A DNA stretch of 45,956 nt, from the NCBI GenBank assembly GCA_047628385.1, contig JBLHVH010000004.1, forward strand, positions 1-45,956, read 5' to 3'. Below, piece after piece: positions 7,435-15,945 of this stretch. The first letter of the stretch is position 1. Every line of letters begins with the position of its first letter. This DNA is from PZPK01 sp047628385 (GTDB taxonomy: Bacteria > Pseudomonadota > Gammaproteobacteria > Pseudomonadales > Oleiphilaceae). The position numbers were made by a program, and so were the translations under genes. The notes beneath the pieces are model-generated. The model was not told the DNA's origin and did no database searches. It was given only the letters and a program-made list of their open reading frames with translations.

Positions 7435-9105
7435 ATGCTCATTAAACCACCTATTACTAACCTACTTATCCGTGTTTCACAGTCGGGTTTCTACCGAGGT
7501 TTCAGTAAAGATGTCACGATCACTGCAAAAATATTAGTTGGGGCTTTAATTTTATGGGCAATAGCCTTCCCTGAAAATTCAGCCTCTGTACTAGGGCAAA
7601 TGAACACCTTCATTCTGGCAAGTTTCAACTATTGGTATGTTTTTGTCATGGCATTTTTCGTGGTGCTTTGTTTCGCATTAGCGCTTTGGCCAAAAGTCGG
7701 CCAACTCCGCTTGGGGCGCGATGATGATAGACCCGAGTTTTCGAATTTCTCTTGGTTTTCAATGATGTTTGGTGCCGGTATCGGTATCGGCATGCTGACA
7801 TTTGCAACAGCAGAACCTATGTATCACTTTGCTAAGAACCCCAGTACGATCATGGGACTGACCGATGGCAGTACTGTCGGTAACGTTCGCGATGCCTATA
7901 TTTGGTCATTTACCCATTGGGGTCTAGCCGCTTGGGCTGCTTATGCAATAGTTGGCTTATCCTTAGGGTTTTATTCTTATCGCCGAGGACTGCCATTAAC
8001 AATTCGTTCCGCGCTAGCGCCAATCTTTGGCAAAAAACTTTCTGGTCCGATTGGACACACCATTGATGTGGTTGCTGTTGTCGCAACTGTACTAGGTATT
8101 TCACAGACATTAGGCTTTGGTGTCGAGCAGTTTATTTCTGGTTTGTCTGCGATCGGTTTTGGTGACTGGTTGCACGCTATAGATGCTGAGGGCAATAGGT
8201 CTTCGTCAACGGCAGGCATTATCTTCGCCTTAATCATCATTATGGGTGGGTCAACGTTATCTGCACTTTCTGGTGTGGGTAAAGGTATCAAATGGTTATC
8301 GAATATCAATATGGTACTGAGCTTTTTTGTTCTTATCTTCTTTCTTATTTTTGGTTCTACCTTCTTTGGCCTTAACAGCTTGTTTTTAGGAATCTGGGAT
8401 TATTTAGCATCTATACCAGGGAATATGTTCACCGTTTGGACAAAAGATGGTACTGAAACTGGTGATGCATTAGCTAGCTGGCAGGGAGCTTGGACGGTGT
8501 TCTATTGGGCTTGGTGGATTGCATTTGCGCCATTCGTTGGTGTTTTCTTAGCCCGTATATCTAAGGGTCGTACCATTCGCGAGTACGTACTTGGCGCGAT
8601 GGTTATCCCTGCCGTTATGTGTTTTGTGTGGTTCGCATTAGTGGGGGGTACTGCGATTGACCTTGAGCTTACCGGCGTTGCAGGTGGTGCTATTGCAAGT
8701 GCTGGCCAGGCTGATCAGCTATTTGCGATGCTAGGCGTCATGTTAGGTGATAACGCAGCCTACCTCATGTCGCTGGTGATAGTTGTTTTATTGCTAACCT
8801 ATCTCATAACGTCTGCAGACAGTGCTGTGCTAATTATTAACACCATTAACGCAGGTGGAGATGAAGGGCCTAAAGCTCGCCCCCATATTCTATTCTGGGG
8901 AGCGGCACTTTCACTAGTTGTCGGAGGGTTAATCATTGCTGGCGGATTAAGTGCGATCCAAACCGCCATGGTTATCGGTGCACTGCCGTTTAGCTTGGTA
9001 ATGGTGCTGATGGGTATTTCACTCATAGTGGCTATTTATGGTGATCTCGAAAGAGAGAAGCAAGGTTTACAAACGATCTACGCAGAAGAAACAGACACAG
9101 TATAA
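7435..9105 (+). CDS. BCCT family transporter (betaine/carnitine/choline type)
   Basis: A 556-residue inner-membrane secondary transporter with about twelve helices for trimethylammonium or dimethylsulfonium compounds such as glycine betaine, choline or DMSP. The glycine-rich substrate and sodium segment GAGIGIGM and the family signature WTVFYWAWWIAFAPF are present, followed by RISKGRTIREYV. In the aromatic box the second position after WWI is Phe where BetP of Corynebacterium has Trp, which may alter the substrate. The start ATG has AGAGGA directly upstream. An in-frame start at 7393 lacks one. The C-terminus is short, without the long basic osmosensing tail of BetP, so osmotic activation of that type is unlikely. 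No choline or betaine catabolic genes adjoin it. Confidence 0.93.
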   Translation: MLIKPPITNLLIRVSQSGFYRGFSKDVTITAKILVGALILWAIAFPENSASVLGQMNTFILASFNYWYVFVMAFFVVLCFALALWPKVGQLRLGRDDDRPEFSNFSWFSMMFGAGIGIGMLTFATAEPMYHFAKNPSTIMGLTDGSTVGNVRDAYIWSFTHWGLAAWAAYAIVGLSLGFYSYRRGLPLTIRSALAPIFGKKLSGPIGHTIDVVAVVATVLGISQTLGFGVEQFISGLSAIGFGDWLHAIDAEGNRSSSTAGIIFALIIIMGGSTLSALSGVGKGIKWLSNINMVLSFFVLIFFLIFGSTFFGLNSLFLGIWDYLASIPGNMFTVWTKDGTETGDALASWQGAWTVFYWAWWIAFAPFVGVFLARISKGRTIREYVLGAMVIPAVMCFVWFALVGGTAIDLELTGVAGGAIASAGQADQLFAMLGVMLGDNAAYLMSLVIVVLLLTYLITSADSAVLIINTINAGGDEGPKARPHILFWGAALSLVVGGLIIAGGLSAIQTAMVIGALPFSLVMVLMGISLIVAIYGDLEREKQGLQTIYAEETDTV

Positions 9106-9117
9106 GTTGTCTTAAAT

Positions 9118-9157
9118 ACAAGTAAGGCTCGATGAATGCTCATCAGGCCTTACTTGT
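9118..9157 (+). terminator. Long hairpin after the BCCT gene
   Basis: Arms 9118-9128 and 9147-9157 pair perfectly over 11 bases, and an inner GATGA/TCATC pairs around a 4-base loop, giving an almost unbroken stem. It starts 13 bases after the stop codon. No T-tract follows, so it may act as an mRNA 3' stabiliser or a Rho-linked end rather than a standard intrinsic terminator. Confidence 0.5.
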
Positions 9158-9438
9158 ACTAACTCGCCAATCTCTAAGAAAAACCTTCAAAGTAGACCTC
9201 CTTAATTATAACGCGGCACTTTCGCCATAACGTTACATACTGTCAAAGGGTATCGCGTTTAATTGTGATTCCAAAAGCAAGGGATTAAAACGTCCCAACT
9301 TAGCCTTGTCGAAATAATTTATTAGACGTCTACTTTGCCGACGCTTAAGTAGAAGAAACTACTGGCTGCATCAGAATCTAATGCCAAAATAGTCATTAAG
9401 GTTCGAGCCTGCAAAATAAGCGAAGCACTTCAGCAGTC
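9158..9438. other. Intergenic stretch between convergent BCCT and ubiI-like genes
   Basis: Apart from the hairpin at 9118-9157, I see no coding frame, repeat or RNA gene in this stretch. It lies between two convergent transcripts. Confidence 0.5.
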
Positions 9439-10689
9439 TTAGCCGCCTAAGCCCATCGCCCGTTGCACGATTTGTTTTTTCAAAAAGCCTTGTTTATCTA
9501 CCCAGTTAAGCCCTGTATTTCGAAGCCATCTAATAAGTGGGTCTTGTTGTTCAAACATCCGCTTAAAGCCTTCCATCACACCCATCATAATTAAATTATC
9601 CCCTTGTCGTTCACGATTATAACGATTCAGTAGGCTTTGATGATTGATTGGCACCTCATCTTGATCTGCTTTTAAAATTATTCGACTTAATGCGTTTACA
9701 TCCTTAAAACCTAAATTAACACCTTGCCCCGCTAATGGGTGAATGGTGTGAGCCGCATCACCGATTAACACCACGCCAGGACGGATATAAGACTTTGCAT
9801 GTCGCTGTCGCAAAGGATAACTATAACGTGTGGATACCTGCTCCAGCTTACCTAAACGTGACTCAAGTTCTATCTCTAGGTTTTGCTTAAACTGTTCATC
9901 ACTTTGTGCCATCAGTTTTTCAGCCTGATCAGACTGCACTGACCAAACAATAGAACAAAATTTTTCAGATGCATTTTTATCTTGCAAGGGTAAAAATGCT
10001 AGCGGACCTGACTCACTAAAACGTTGCCTTGCAACACTCCCATGTGGTTTTTCAGTTTTCACCGTTGCAACAATTGCATGGTGCTGATAGTCCCATTCTC
10101 GAGTTGCCATACCTAGGATATTTCTTACTTTTGAATTCGCACCATCTGCAGCCACCAATAAATTACAATGAATTTTCTGCCCATTATTCAGGCTTAGTAC
10201 ATGGGCACTGGCACTATTAGTACTAGATTTAATATTGTCTAAACGACACCCGTAATGTGTCATTAAATTCGCTTGATCGCGAATACTATGATGTAAAGAA
10301 GAGACCAATGTTTGATTTTCGACGATAAATCCTAGCGCATCACAATATAGCTCGGCCGCATCAAAATTTATTTCCGCTGAGCCTAGCTGGTCCCAGACAC
10401 TCATTTTTTGATAGGGCATAATCTGTTGTGGACGAATACCTCCCCACGCACCGATATCGGCGAGTAAATTTTGAGAAGCGAGCGTTAGTGCGCTAACACG
10501 CGGTTTGAAATGCTCAACTGAGTCGGATAGATTTGTTGCAGCCTGCAGTTGCTCTTTTATCTGGCCATCTATCAATGCAACAGATAGCGAGGTTTCCTTT
10601 AACGATAAAGCCAAAGCAGCACCCACCATACCGGCCCCTATAATGGCCACATCGACATAATGAATATTTTTAGAATCAGACTGAGTCAT
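9439..10689 (-). CDS. ubiI: UbiH/UbiI-family FAD-dependent monooxygenase (ubiquinone biosynthesis)
   Basis: A 416-residue flavoprotein hydroxylase of the UbiH/COQ6 family, which adds hydroxyl groups to the ring of ubiquinone precursors. The N-terminal FAD site GAGMVGAALA and the second FAD motif GDAAHTIHPLAGQG (about 300-315) are present, with the family's characteristic HP-AGQG-N stretch. It is the fourth gene of the minus-strand cluster ygfB-pepP-ubiH-ubiI, the same order as in E. coli, so UbiI (C5 hydroxylation) is the likeliest assignment, although UbiF-type activity cannot be excluded. The ATG at 10689 is preferred to an upstream GTG at 10704. Neither has a strong ribosome-binding site. 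It lies 60 bases after ubiH. Confidence 0.85.
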   Translation of the reverse strand: MTQSDSKNIHYVDVAIIGAGMVGAALALSLKETSLSVALIDGQIKEQLQAATNLSDSVEHFKPRVSALTLASQNLLADIGAWGGIRPQQIMPYQKMSVWDQLGSAEINFDAAELYCDALGFIVENQTLVSSLHHSIRDQANLMTHYGCRLDNIKSSTNSASAHVLSLNNGQKIHCNLLVAADGANSKVRNILGMATREWDYQHHAIVATVKTEKPHGSVARQRFSESGPLAFLPLQDKNASEKFCSIVWSVQSDQAEKLMAQSDEQFKQNLEIELESRLGKLEQVSTRYSYPLRQRHAKSYIRPGVVLIGDAAHTIHPLAGQGVNLGFKDVNALSRIILKADQDEVPINHQSLLNRYNRERQGDNLIMMGVMEGFKRMFEQQDPLIRWLRNTGLNWVDKQGFLKKQIVQRAMGLGG

Positions 10690-10749
10690 TTCAACTTTCA
10701 CCACTTAGTTTAATGCTTAACACTTAATATTAATAACGTTAAAGCTTGA

Positions 10750-11994
10750 TCAGAAACGCGCTTTTTTTCCAGCCATGCCCATTGCTTGACTAGCAAAAAG
10801 AGATTTCAGCATGGGAACATTGTCTAAAGCGACTAACCCAGCATCACGTACCATACCCAACAGCGAAGAACGGTGACCAAATAATTTCACAACTTGATCG
10901 CTAAAAATAATAGTTTTAGCTTGATCACTCTCAAGCCCTTCATTAAAGCTTTTTAGACGGCTAATTTCGCCAATATCACCCTGAGTTTGCGCTGCCTGTT
11001 TTAGCATTTCTAAGCAGCTTGCTACCCCTCTTAACGCTAAATTAAAACCCTGCCCGGCAACTGGGTGCAAACTATGGGCCGCATTACCGAGTAACACGAC
11101 ACCGGGTCTAAATTGTTCTCTCGCACGTACGAGTCGAAGTGGGTAAGCGTTGCGGGTACCGCAACGCGCTATTGCGCCCAAACGCTCACCAAATGCTGCC
11201 TGGAGGGCTTTACAAAATGCCTTATCATCCATATCCATAAAAGCTTGAAAACTATGACTATCGTGCGTCCAAACTAATGCACTGGTGGTTGCGGTTAGCG
11301 GTAACAGCGCAAGGGGACCTTGCTTGGTAAAACGCTCATATGCCACACCTTCATTCGGTAACTCGGTCGTAATATTAGTAATCACAGCATGCTGACCATA
11401 GGCTTCAACGTCAGTCTCGATACCTAAAAGTTCAGCTGTCGATGAGTTCGTGCCATCGGCAATAATAACTAAGCGGGCATGAATACTTTTTTTAATAGCG
11501 GGCGAGCTATCAGTGCTTTCGATACACACTTGCTGATAGTCATTCTCTGCAGTAATGCTTGTTACTTTTGCCGGCCCGCACAAAGGTATCTGTTTATCTT
11601 CGAATTTCTGCAATAAACATTGCCCTAACCATTGATTCGGTACAACGTAACCCAAGGCATCAAACTTTAATTCTTCTGCAGACATTCTGGTAACACCGAA
11701 ACGTCCTTTTTCGGAAACATGTACATGCGATATCGGGCTTGCATGCTCTGAAACGATTGACCAAACATCTAATTGGTTTAGAATTTCTCGGCTACCCCAT
11801 GAAATAGCGGTAGAACGCGCATCATAACTAGGGGTGTAACTTAGCCCAGTATTGTTAAAGGCAAATGAATCGATGAGCAACACACTTAAACCTATATCTG
11901 AAATACCAAGCGCTGTGCTAGCACCCACCATACCAGCCCCAACAATCACGACATCAAACTCTTGGTTATCATTGAGTGTTGCTAGCGGTTGCAT
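10750..11994 (-). CDS. ubiH: 2-octaprenyl-6-methoxyphenol hydroxylase (UbiH)
   Basis: A 414-residue FAD monooxygenase acting at C1 of the ubiquinone ring. It has the N-terminal FAD motif GAGMVGASTA and the second motif GNAAHSLHPVAGQGFNLALRG. The Asn in GNAAH is typical of UbiH, as against the Asp in its neighbour UbiI. Its start is tightly joined to the end of pepP as TAGTGATG: GTG at 11997 overlaps the stop and ATG at 11994 follows directly, with GGGAG upstream at a distance that would suit either. The gene sits third in the conserved ygfB-pepP-ubiH-ubiI order, which is strong support for the assignment. Confidence 0.92.
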   Translation of the reverse strand: MQPLATLNDNQEFDVVIVGAGMVGASTALGISDIGLSVLLIDSFAFNNTGLSYTPSYDARSTAISWGSREILNQLDVWSIVSEHASPISHVHVSEKGRFGVTRMSAEELKFDALGYVVPNQWLGQCLLQKFEDKQIPLCGPAKVTSITAENDYQQVCIESTDSSPAIKKSIHARLVIIADGTNSSTAELLGIETDVEAYGQHAVITNITTELPNEGVAYERFTKQGPLALLPLTATTSALVWTHDSHSFQAFMDMDDKAFCKALQAAFGERLGAIARCGTRNAYPLRLVRAREQFRPGVVLLGNAAHSLHPVAGQGFNLALRGVASCLEMLKQAAQTQGDIGEISRLKSFNEGLESDQAKTIIFSDQVVKLFGHRSSLLGMVRDAGLVALDNVPMLKSLFASQAMGMAGKKARF

Positions 11995-11996
11995 CA

Positions 11997-13325
11997 CTAC
12001 ACAGAACTCCCACTAACTTCCTGAGCCATCACTGCCTCAATGTCTTCGATCGTCTTAGGCGCAGATTTTGATAAAACCTTATGTGACGTTTTTGTTACGG
12101 CGATATCATCTTCTATTCGAATGCCTATTCCTCGCCATTTCTTATCGACATCTGTACATGAAGGCGAGATATAAATACCAGGTTCGACCGTTAGCACCAT
12201 ACCAGGCTCTAATAAGCGCCATTCTCCGCCGACTTTATATTCACCTACATCATGTACATCCAAACCTAACCAATGCCCGGTGCGATGCATATAAAACGGC
12301 TTATAAGCTTCGCTCTCAATCGCATCTTCAAGCGGGCCATTCAATATACCTAAATCAATCAAGCCCTTCGTAATAACGGCCACGGCAGCTTCATGAGGGT
12401 GATTCCAGTGATTGCCTGGTTTAACCGCTTCGATAGCTGCCAATTGGGCATCCAGAACAATTTGATATAATAGCGCTTGCTCAGGGCTAAACTTACCGCT
12501 AACCGGAAAAGTACGGGTAATATCTGAGGCATAACAATCTAATTCACACCCAGCATCAATCAATACTAAATCACCATTTTTGAGTACTGAGTGATTATCG
12601 ATGTAATGCAATGTACACCCATTATCTCCGCCACCCACAATTGAAGAGTACGCAACAAATCGGGAGCCTGCATTCATAAAAGAATGAATAATAGTCGATT
12701 CAAGGTGATATTCAAACAAACCTTCACGACACTGCTGCATCGCTTTGATGTGTCCTTGCGCAGATAATTCAGCCGCCTGCCCCATGATTTTTATTTCAGC
12801 GGTACTTTTGAATAAACGCAGTTCATGAAGTGCGTGCTCTAGCGCAACAAACTCACCTGGTGGGTGTGCACCGCTGCGCACTTTACTACGAATAACGTTA
12901 ACCCATTCCATGACTTGCGCATCAAACTGCGCATTGAGCCCAATAGAATAATAAACTTTATTCGTACCTTCAATCATTCCGGGTAAAATGTCATCGATGT
13001 CTGAAATGGGAAAGGCATCATCGACACCTAAAATATCAGTCACGCGATCCGGCCCTGCAATAAACCCATCCCACATTTCTTTACTTGGGTCACGTTCACG
13101 GCAAAATAAAATCGCTTCGCCATGTTCCCGACCGGGAATGATCACTAAAACCGCATCTGGCTCATTAAAGCCCGACAAATAATAGAAGTCACTATCTTGC
13201 CTAAAGTGATGGTCGACATCACGATTTCGACTTTTAACCGAAGCAGAAGGTATGATTGCAATCGTACCTTCCCCCATCTGTTCCGCTAAATATCGTCTTC
13301 TGCGTGCAAATTCTTTTTTAGTCAT
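11997..13325 (-). CDS. pepP: Xaa-Pro aminopeptidase (PepP)
   Basis: A 442-residue M24B metallopeptidase that removes N-terminal residues preceding proline. The N-terminal domain has the PepP signature FYYLSGFNEPDAV. The C-terminal 'pita-bread' fold carries the metal ligands in order: Asp of LIDAGCELDCY and Asp of SDITRTFP, His of GLDVHDVG, Glu of TVEPGIYI and Glu of GIRIEDD. The length matches the E. coli enzyme (441). Its stop codon overlaps the GTG start option of ubiH, so the two are probably translated from one message. It follows ygfB after 56 bases. Confidence 0.95.
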   Translation of the reverse strand: MTKKEFARRRRYLAEQMGEGTIAIIPSASVKSRNRDVDHHFRQDSDFYYLSGFNEPDAVLVIIPGREHGEAILFCRERDPSKEMWDGFIAGPDRVTDILGVDDAFPISDIDDILPGMIEGTNKVYYSIGLNAQFDAQVMEWVNVIRSKVRSGAHPPGEFVALEHALHELRLFKSTAEIKIMGQAAELSAQGHIKAMQQCREGLFEYHLESTIIHSFMNAGSRFVAYSSIVGGGDNGCTLHYIDNHSVLKNGDLVLIDAGCELDCYASDITRTFPVSGKFSPEQALLYQIVLDAQLAAIEAVKPGNHWNHPHEAAVAVITKGLIDLGILNGPLEDAIESEAYKPFYMHRTGHWLGLDVHDVGEYKVGGEWRLLEPGMVLTVEPGIYISPSCTDVDKKWRGIGIRIEDDIAVTKTSHKVLSKSAPKTIEDIEAVMAQEVSGSSV

Positions 13326-13381
13326 GGCATTTGATACTGTTGTTATCGTTAAAAAATGTGATTAATGAGTCAGTCGTAAAC

Positions 13382-14008
13382 TTAATGCAGAGTAGTCGAG
13401 CTAGGCACCCCTTTTGCATCCTTTGCCTCTTTATCGACCTCAGGTGTATTAAATTCAGCATATAAATTTAATACACATACTCGCACATACTCATAAATCT
13501 CAAAAAATTCTTTTTCTCCGGCCTCTCCTGCTTCAACGCGAGAATCAATATTACAAATTTCGACTAAGTCTCTGATAATTTCCTGCAATTCTTTATCTAG
13601 CCCGGCAAGTTTTTCGCTCGCGGCAACAGAAAGCCCTTCCAGAAAACCTCTCACCCAAATAGAAAGAGAGTCAATTCGCTCCGTGAGCACATAGTCATCA
13701 TCTGGCAGTAATGGGTTAAAACTACTCGAGTCTTGCTCAATGGTATCAATCGTTTGATGATAAAACGCAATCAGATCTTCCCTCACATTCGCTTGCGACT
13801 CTGTATTCAAGTCATCAACGCCCATATGTTCTAAGACAAGCGTAAGCCAATCGCTTGGTGTTCGCTTTAAGCACCCTGTAATTTCTCCCATTACAAGACC
13901 ATGAAGCTCACTCGGATGATTAATTGCACCATGCCGTGTATACACATTTGCAAGCCAGTCAAAGTCTGAATCTAGTGGTAATTCAGTCGGAGGAAGTGTA
14001 TCTGTCAT
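13382..14008 (-). CDS. ygfB: UPF0149 family protein YgfB
   Basis: A 208-residue all-alpha protein of the UPF0149/YgfB family, whose homologue in Pseudomonas has been linked to gene regulation but whose general role is not settled. Family features are the N-terminal HGAINHPSELHGLVMGEITG and the central WVRGFLEGL. The ATG at 14008 is chosen because GGGA lies at a good distance upstream. The in-frame ATG at 14020 has none. It is the first gene of the minus-strand ubiquinone cluster and is divergent from the zapA unit, as in many gammaproteobacteria. Confidence 0.9.
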   Translation of the reverse strand: MTDTLPPTELPLDSDFDWLANVYTRHGAINHPSELHGLVMGEITGCLKRTPSDWLTLVLEHMGVDDLNTESQANVREDLIAFYHQTIDTIEQDSSSFNPLLPDDDYVLTERIDSLSIWVRGFLEGLSVAASEKLAGLDKELQEIIRDLVEICNIDSRVEAGEAGEKEFFEIYEYVRVCVLNLYAEFNTPEVDKEAKDAKGVPSSTTLH

Positions 14009-14178
14009 GTAAAATCCCATAAAAATGAAAAAGAGCGTAAAGATTCATCAAATTGTACTAGGAGGAGCCCCTATAAGTCACGATGCTATTGACCCATAAG
14101 CCATGCCAATTTATAGTTTTGGTATATAATAAGTGCGTACAAGAAAAGATTGTGCTTAAAATATTCTAGGAATCTAAA

Positions 14179-14385
14179 ATGGAAGCATCTCAATTAAAGC
14201 TATTTTCTGACAAAGTAGAAAAATTACTTGTGTATTGTCAGAAACTCGAATCTGACAATACTGCTTTAAAAACACAGCAAGATGAGTGGAATGGCGAACG
14301 CATTAAACTTATCCAAAAAAACGACTTAGCCAAAAATAAGATAGAGTCAATGATCAGTCGCTTAAAATCTCTGGAGCAAAGTTAA
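14179..14385 (+). CDS. ZapB-like small coiled-coil protein (TIGR02449 type)
   Basis: A 68-residue protein almost entirely made of heptad-like helix (LKLFSDKVEKLLVYCQKLE, then LIQKNDLAKNKIESMISRLKSLE). I recognise the small TIGR02449 family that lies directly upstream of zapA in gammaproteobacteria. It is thought to assist cell division in the manner of ZapB, but its role is unproven. Its TAA overlaps the ATG of zapA by one base. A promoter-like TATAAT sits at about 14124-14130 upstream. Confidence 0.82.
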   Translation: MEASQLKLFSDKVEKLLVYCQKLESDNTALKTQQDEWNGERIKLIQKNDLAKNKIESMISRLKSLEQS

Positions 14386-14672
14386 TGCCTGATGCCAATA
14401 CGCTTGAAGTAAGAATACTTGAAAAAGATTACTTAGTTGCCTGCCCTATCGACAAAAGAATAGCGTTAGAAGGTGCAGCAAATCACTTAGATACCAAAAT
14501 GCGAGAAATCAGATCCTCAGGAAAAGTTCATGGCACTGAGCGTATTGCGGTGATGGCAGCACTAAACATGACATATGAATTACTTGAAAAAGACAGCGAC
14601 CAAGTAGCCGATGAAAAAATATTATTAGCATTAAGCGACAAGTTAGACTTTGCACTTAAAGAACAGCCCTAA
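14385..14672 (+). CDS. zapA: Cell division protein ZapA
   Basis: A 95-residue protein that bundles FtsZ filaments at the division ring. The N-terminal beta-strand segment (EVRILEKDYLVACP) is followed by the conserved head motif AANHLDTKMREIR and by ERIAVMAALNMTYELL, then a C-terminal coiled coil used for dimerisation. It is translationally coupled to the coiled-coil gene upstream. The 6S RNA gene follows, which is the common gammaproteobacterial order zapA-ssrS-fau. Confidence 0.93.
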   Translation: MPDANTLEVRILEKDYLVACPIDKRIALEGAANHLDTKMREIRSSGKVHGTERIAVMAALNMTYELLEKDSDQVADEKILLALSDKLDFALKEQP

Positions 14673-14780
14673 ACCTGATTCGCTAGGCCTATATCCGGGA
14701 CAGCAATCATCTACTTTTGTATCACCTTGTGTTTATTGTGTTTTTTTTCGTAAATACTTCTGTTTTAACTCGATTTTTTT

Positions 14781-14786
14781 TATACT
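14781..14786 (+). promoter_or_regulatory. -10 element of the 6S RNA gene
   Basis: TATACT ends five bases before the proposed RNA start. The -35 side is T-rich and poor (around 14758-14763). A G-C-rich +1 region follows. Confidence 0.55.
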
Positions 14787-14790
14787 ATGG

Positions 14791-14984
14791 GTGTGCGTCC
14801 TGAAGTGTTGGTGAGCTGGATATGACCTCGAGCCGATAATCACACTTTGGTAATTGTTTCAAGTAATGTGTGCAAGTCCCCTTGGATTTATCCTTGACGG
14901 GAAAGCCTAATTTATTTACAACGATCACCCCCTTGAACTTCGGGTTCAAGGCCTAATTCAATCACGGCATTTTGGGACGCACCT
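14791..14984 (+). ncRNA. ssrS: 6S RNA
   Basis: An RNA of about 194 bases that binds the sigma-70 RNA polymerase holoenzyme and restrains transcription in stationary phase. The two ends pair as the closing stem (GTGCGTCC with GGGACGCAC). Inside are sequence matches to E. coli 6S RNA: CGAGCCGATA on the 5' side, AAGCCTAA on the 3' side, and the hairpin CCTTGAACTTCGGGTTCAAGG matching the E. coli CCTTGAAC...GTTCAAGG. Its place between zapA and fau is also that of E. coli ssrS. The ends are estimated to within a few bases. Confidence 0.92.
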
Positions 14985-15029
14985 CCTATAATTTTCTTAA
15001 GCTAGATATTTAGAACATAGATCAATCTA

Positions 15030-15650
15030 ATGGACGTGCTTACAAAGAAGTCATTGATTTCATCAAATAAGAAGAAGACGCTTCGTGCAAAAATCAGAGC
15101 ACAACGTCGCGCATTAAGTCCAAAAAAGCAAAAGAATGCAAACACCTGGCTTTATAAAAACCTAGAACGAAGCTTCATTTTGCTCAGAGCCAAACATATT
15201 GCCCTATATTTAGGTAATGATGGTGAAATATGCCTGAAAAAATTTATTCCGAAATATCTGAAACGAAAAAAAAAGCTCTACCTGCCTGTCTTACATCCCT
15301 TAAAAAAAAACCATATGGTATTTTGTCCGATTACTTCAACGACGAAACTTAAAAAAAATCATTTTGGAATTTTTGAACCAGACTTTAGAAACACGGCCTG
15401 CATGCCTGCGAATCGTTTATCTCTTGTTTTACTTCCATTAGTGGCATTTGACACGTACGGAAACAGGATGGGGATGGGTGGTGGATATTATGATAGGGCT
15501 TTTGAGTTCAAAAGAAATACGCTTAGAAACTCACCAAAACTTATTGGTTTAGCGCATGAGTTACAAAAACAAGCACAACTACTTACTGAGCCTTGGGATA
15601 TTCCGCTATTTTCTATTGTCACAGACCAAAGAAGCTATTACTCAAAGTAA
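15030..15650 (+). CDS. fau: 5-formyltetrahydrofolate cyclo-ligase
   Basis: A 206-residue enzyme that converts 5-formyltetrahydrofolate to 5,10-methenyltetrahydrofolate with ATP. The family signature GNRMGMGGGYYDRAFE lies near residue 150, and an N-terminal basic segment (LRAKIRAQRRALSP) is typical. It is unusually lysine-rich in the first 110 residues. It lies about 45 bases after 6S RNA, the same linkage as ssrS-ygfA in E. coli, so it may be expressed by read-through of the RNA. The ribosome-binding site is weak. Confidence 0.93.
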   Translation: MDVLTKKSLISSNKKKTLRAKIRAQRRALSPKKQKNANTWLYKNLERSFILLRAKHIALYLGNDGEICLKKFIPKYLKRKKKLYLPVLHPLKKNHMVFCPITSTTKLKKNHFGIFEPDFRNTACMPANRLSLVLLPLVAFDTYGNRMGMGGGYYDRAFEFKRNTLRNSPKLIGLAHELQKQAQLLTEPWDIPLFSIVTDQRSYYSK

Positions 15651-15674
15651 TTTAAGACTAAACGACATTACTCA

Positions 15675-15824
15675 CTAATATCGAATAGTTGAAACTTCAA
15701 TTGATTGCGGCGGCATCGTAGAGTTTTTCTTAGCACTGGGTGCCATCGATGAAAAACCACTTATAATTAAGCCTATAAAGAAAATAGCAACGAGGGCAAT
15801 CATTGCATCAGGTTTGCGTTTCAT
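15675..15824 (-). CDS. Small membrane protein, 49 residues, unknown
   Basis: A short frame on the minus strand between fau and ilvA. It starts at an ATG with GAGGAA four bases upstream, which is the best ribosome-binding site in the vicinity. The product begins MKRKPDAMIALV, continues as one hydrophobic helix (about residues 9-26, IALVAIFFIGLIISGF), and ends in a polar tail with SAKKNSTMPPQS. The positive N-terminus and single helix fit a one-pass inner-membrane peptide with the tail outside. I do not recognise a named family, and the function is unknown. It is convergent with fau and follows ilvA on the same strand after 121 bases. Confidence 0.6.
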   Translation of the reverse strand: MKRKPDAMIALVAIFFIGLIISGFSSMAPSAKKNSTMPPQSIEVSTIRY

Positions 15825-15945
15825 ACATTCCTCAAGAAAATTCTATACTAATCAAAAAAATAGCACAGTTTTCAATTATTTCCATTAAAAGTCAGAATTA
15901 AGTCACAGATTTTAATGGGAACTTAGCATTTTTGGTATGAAAACG

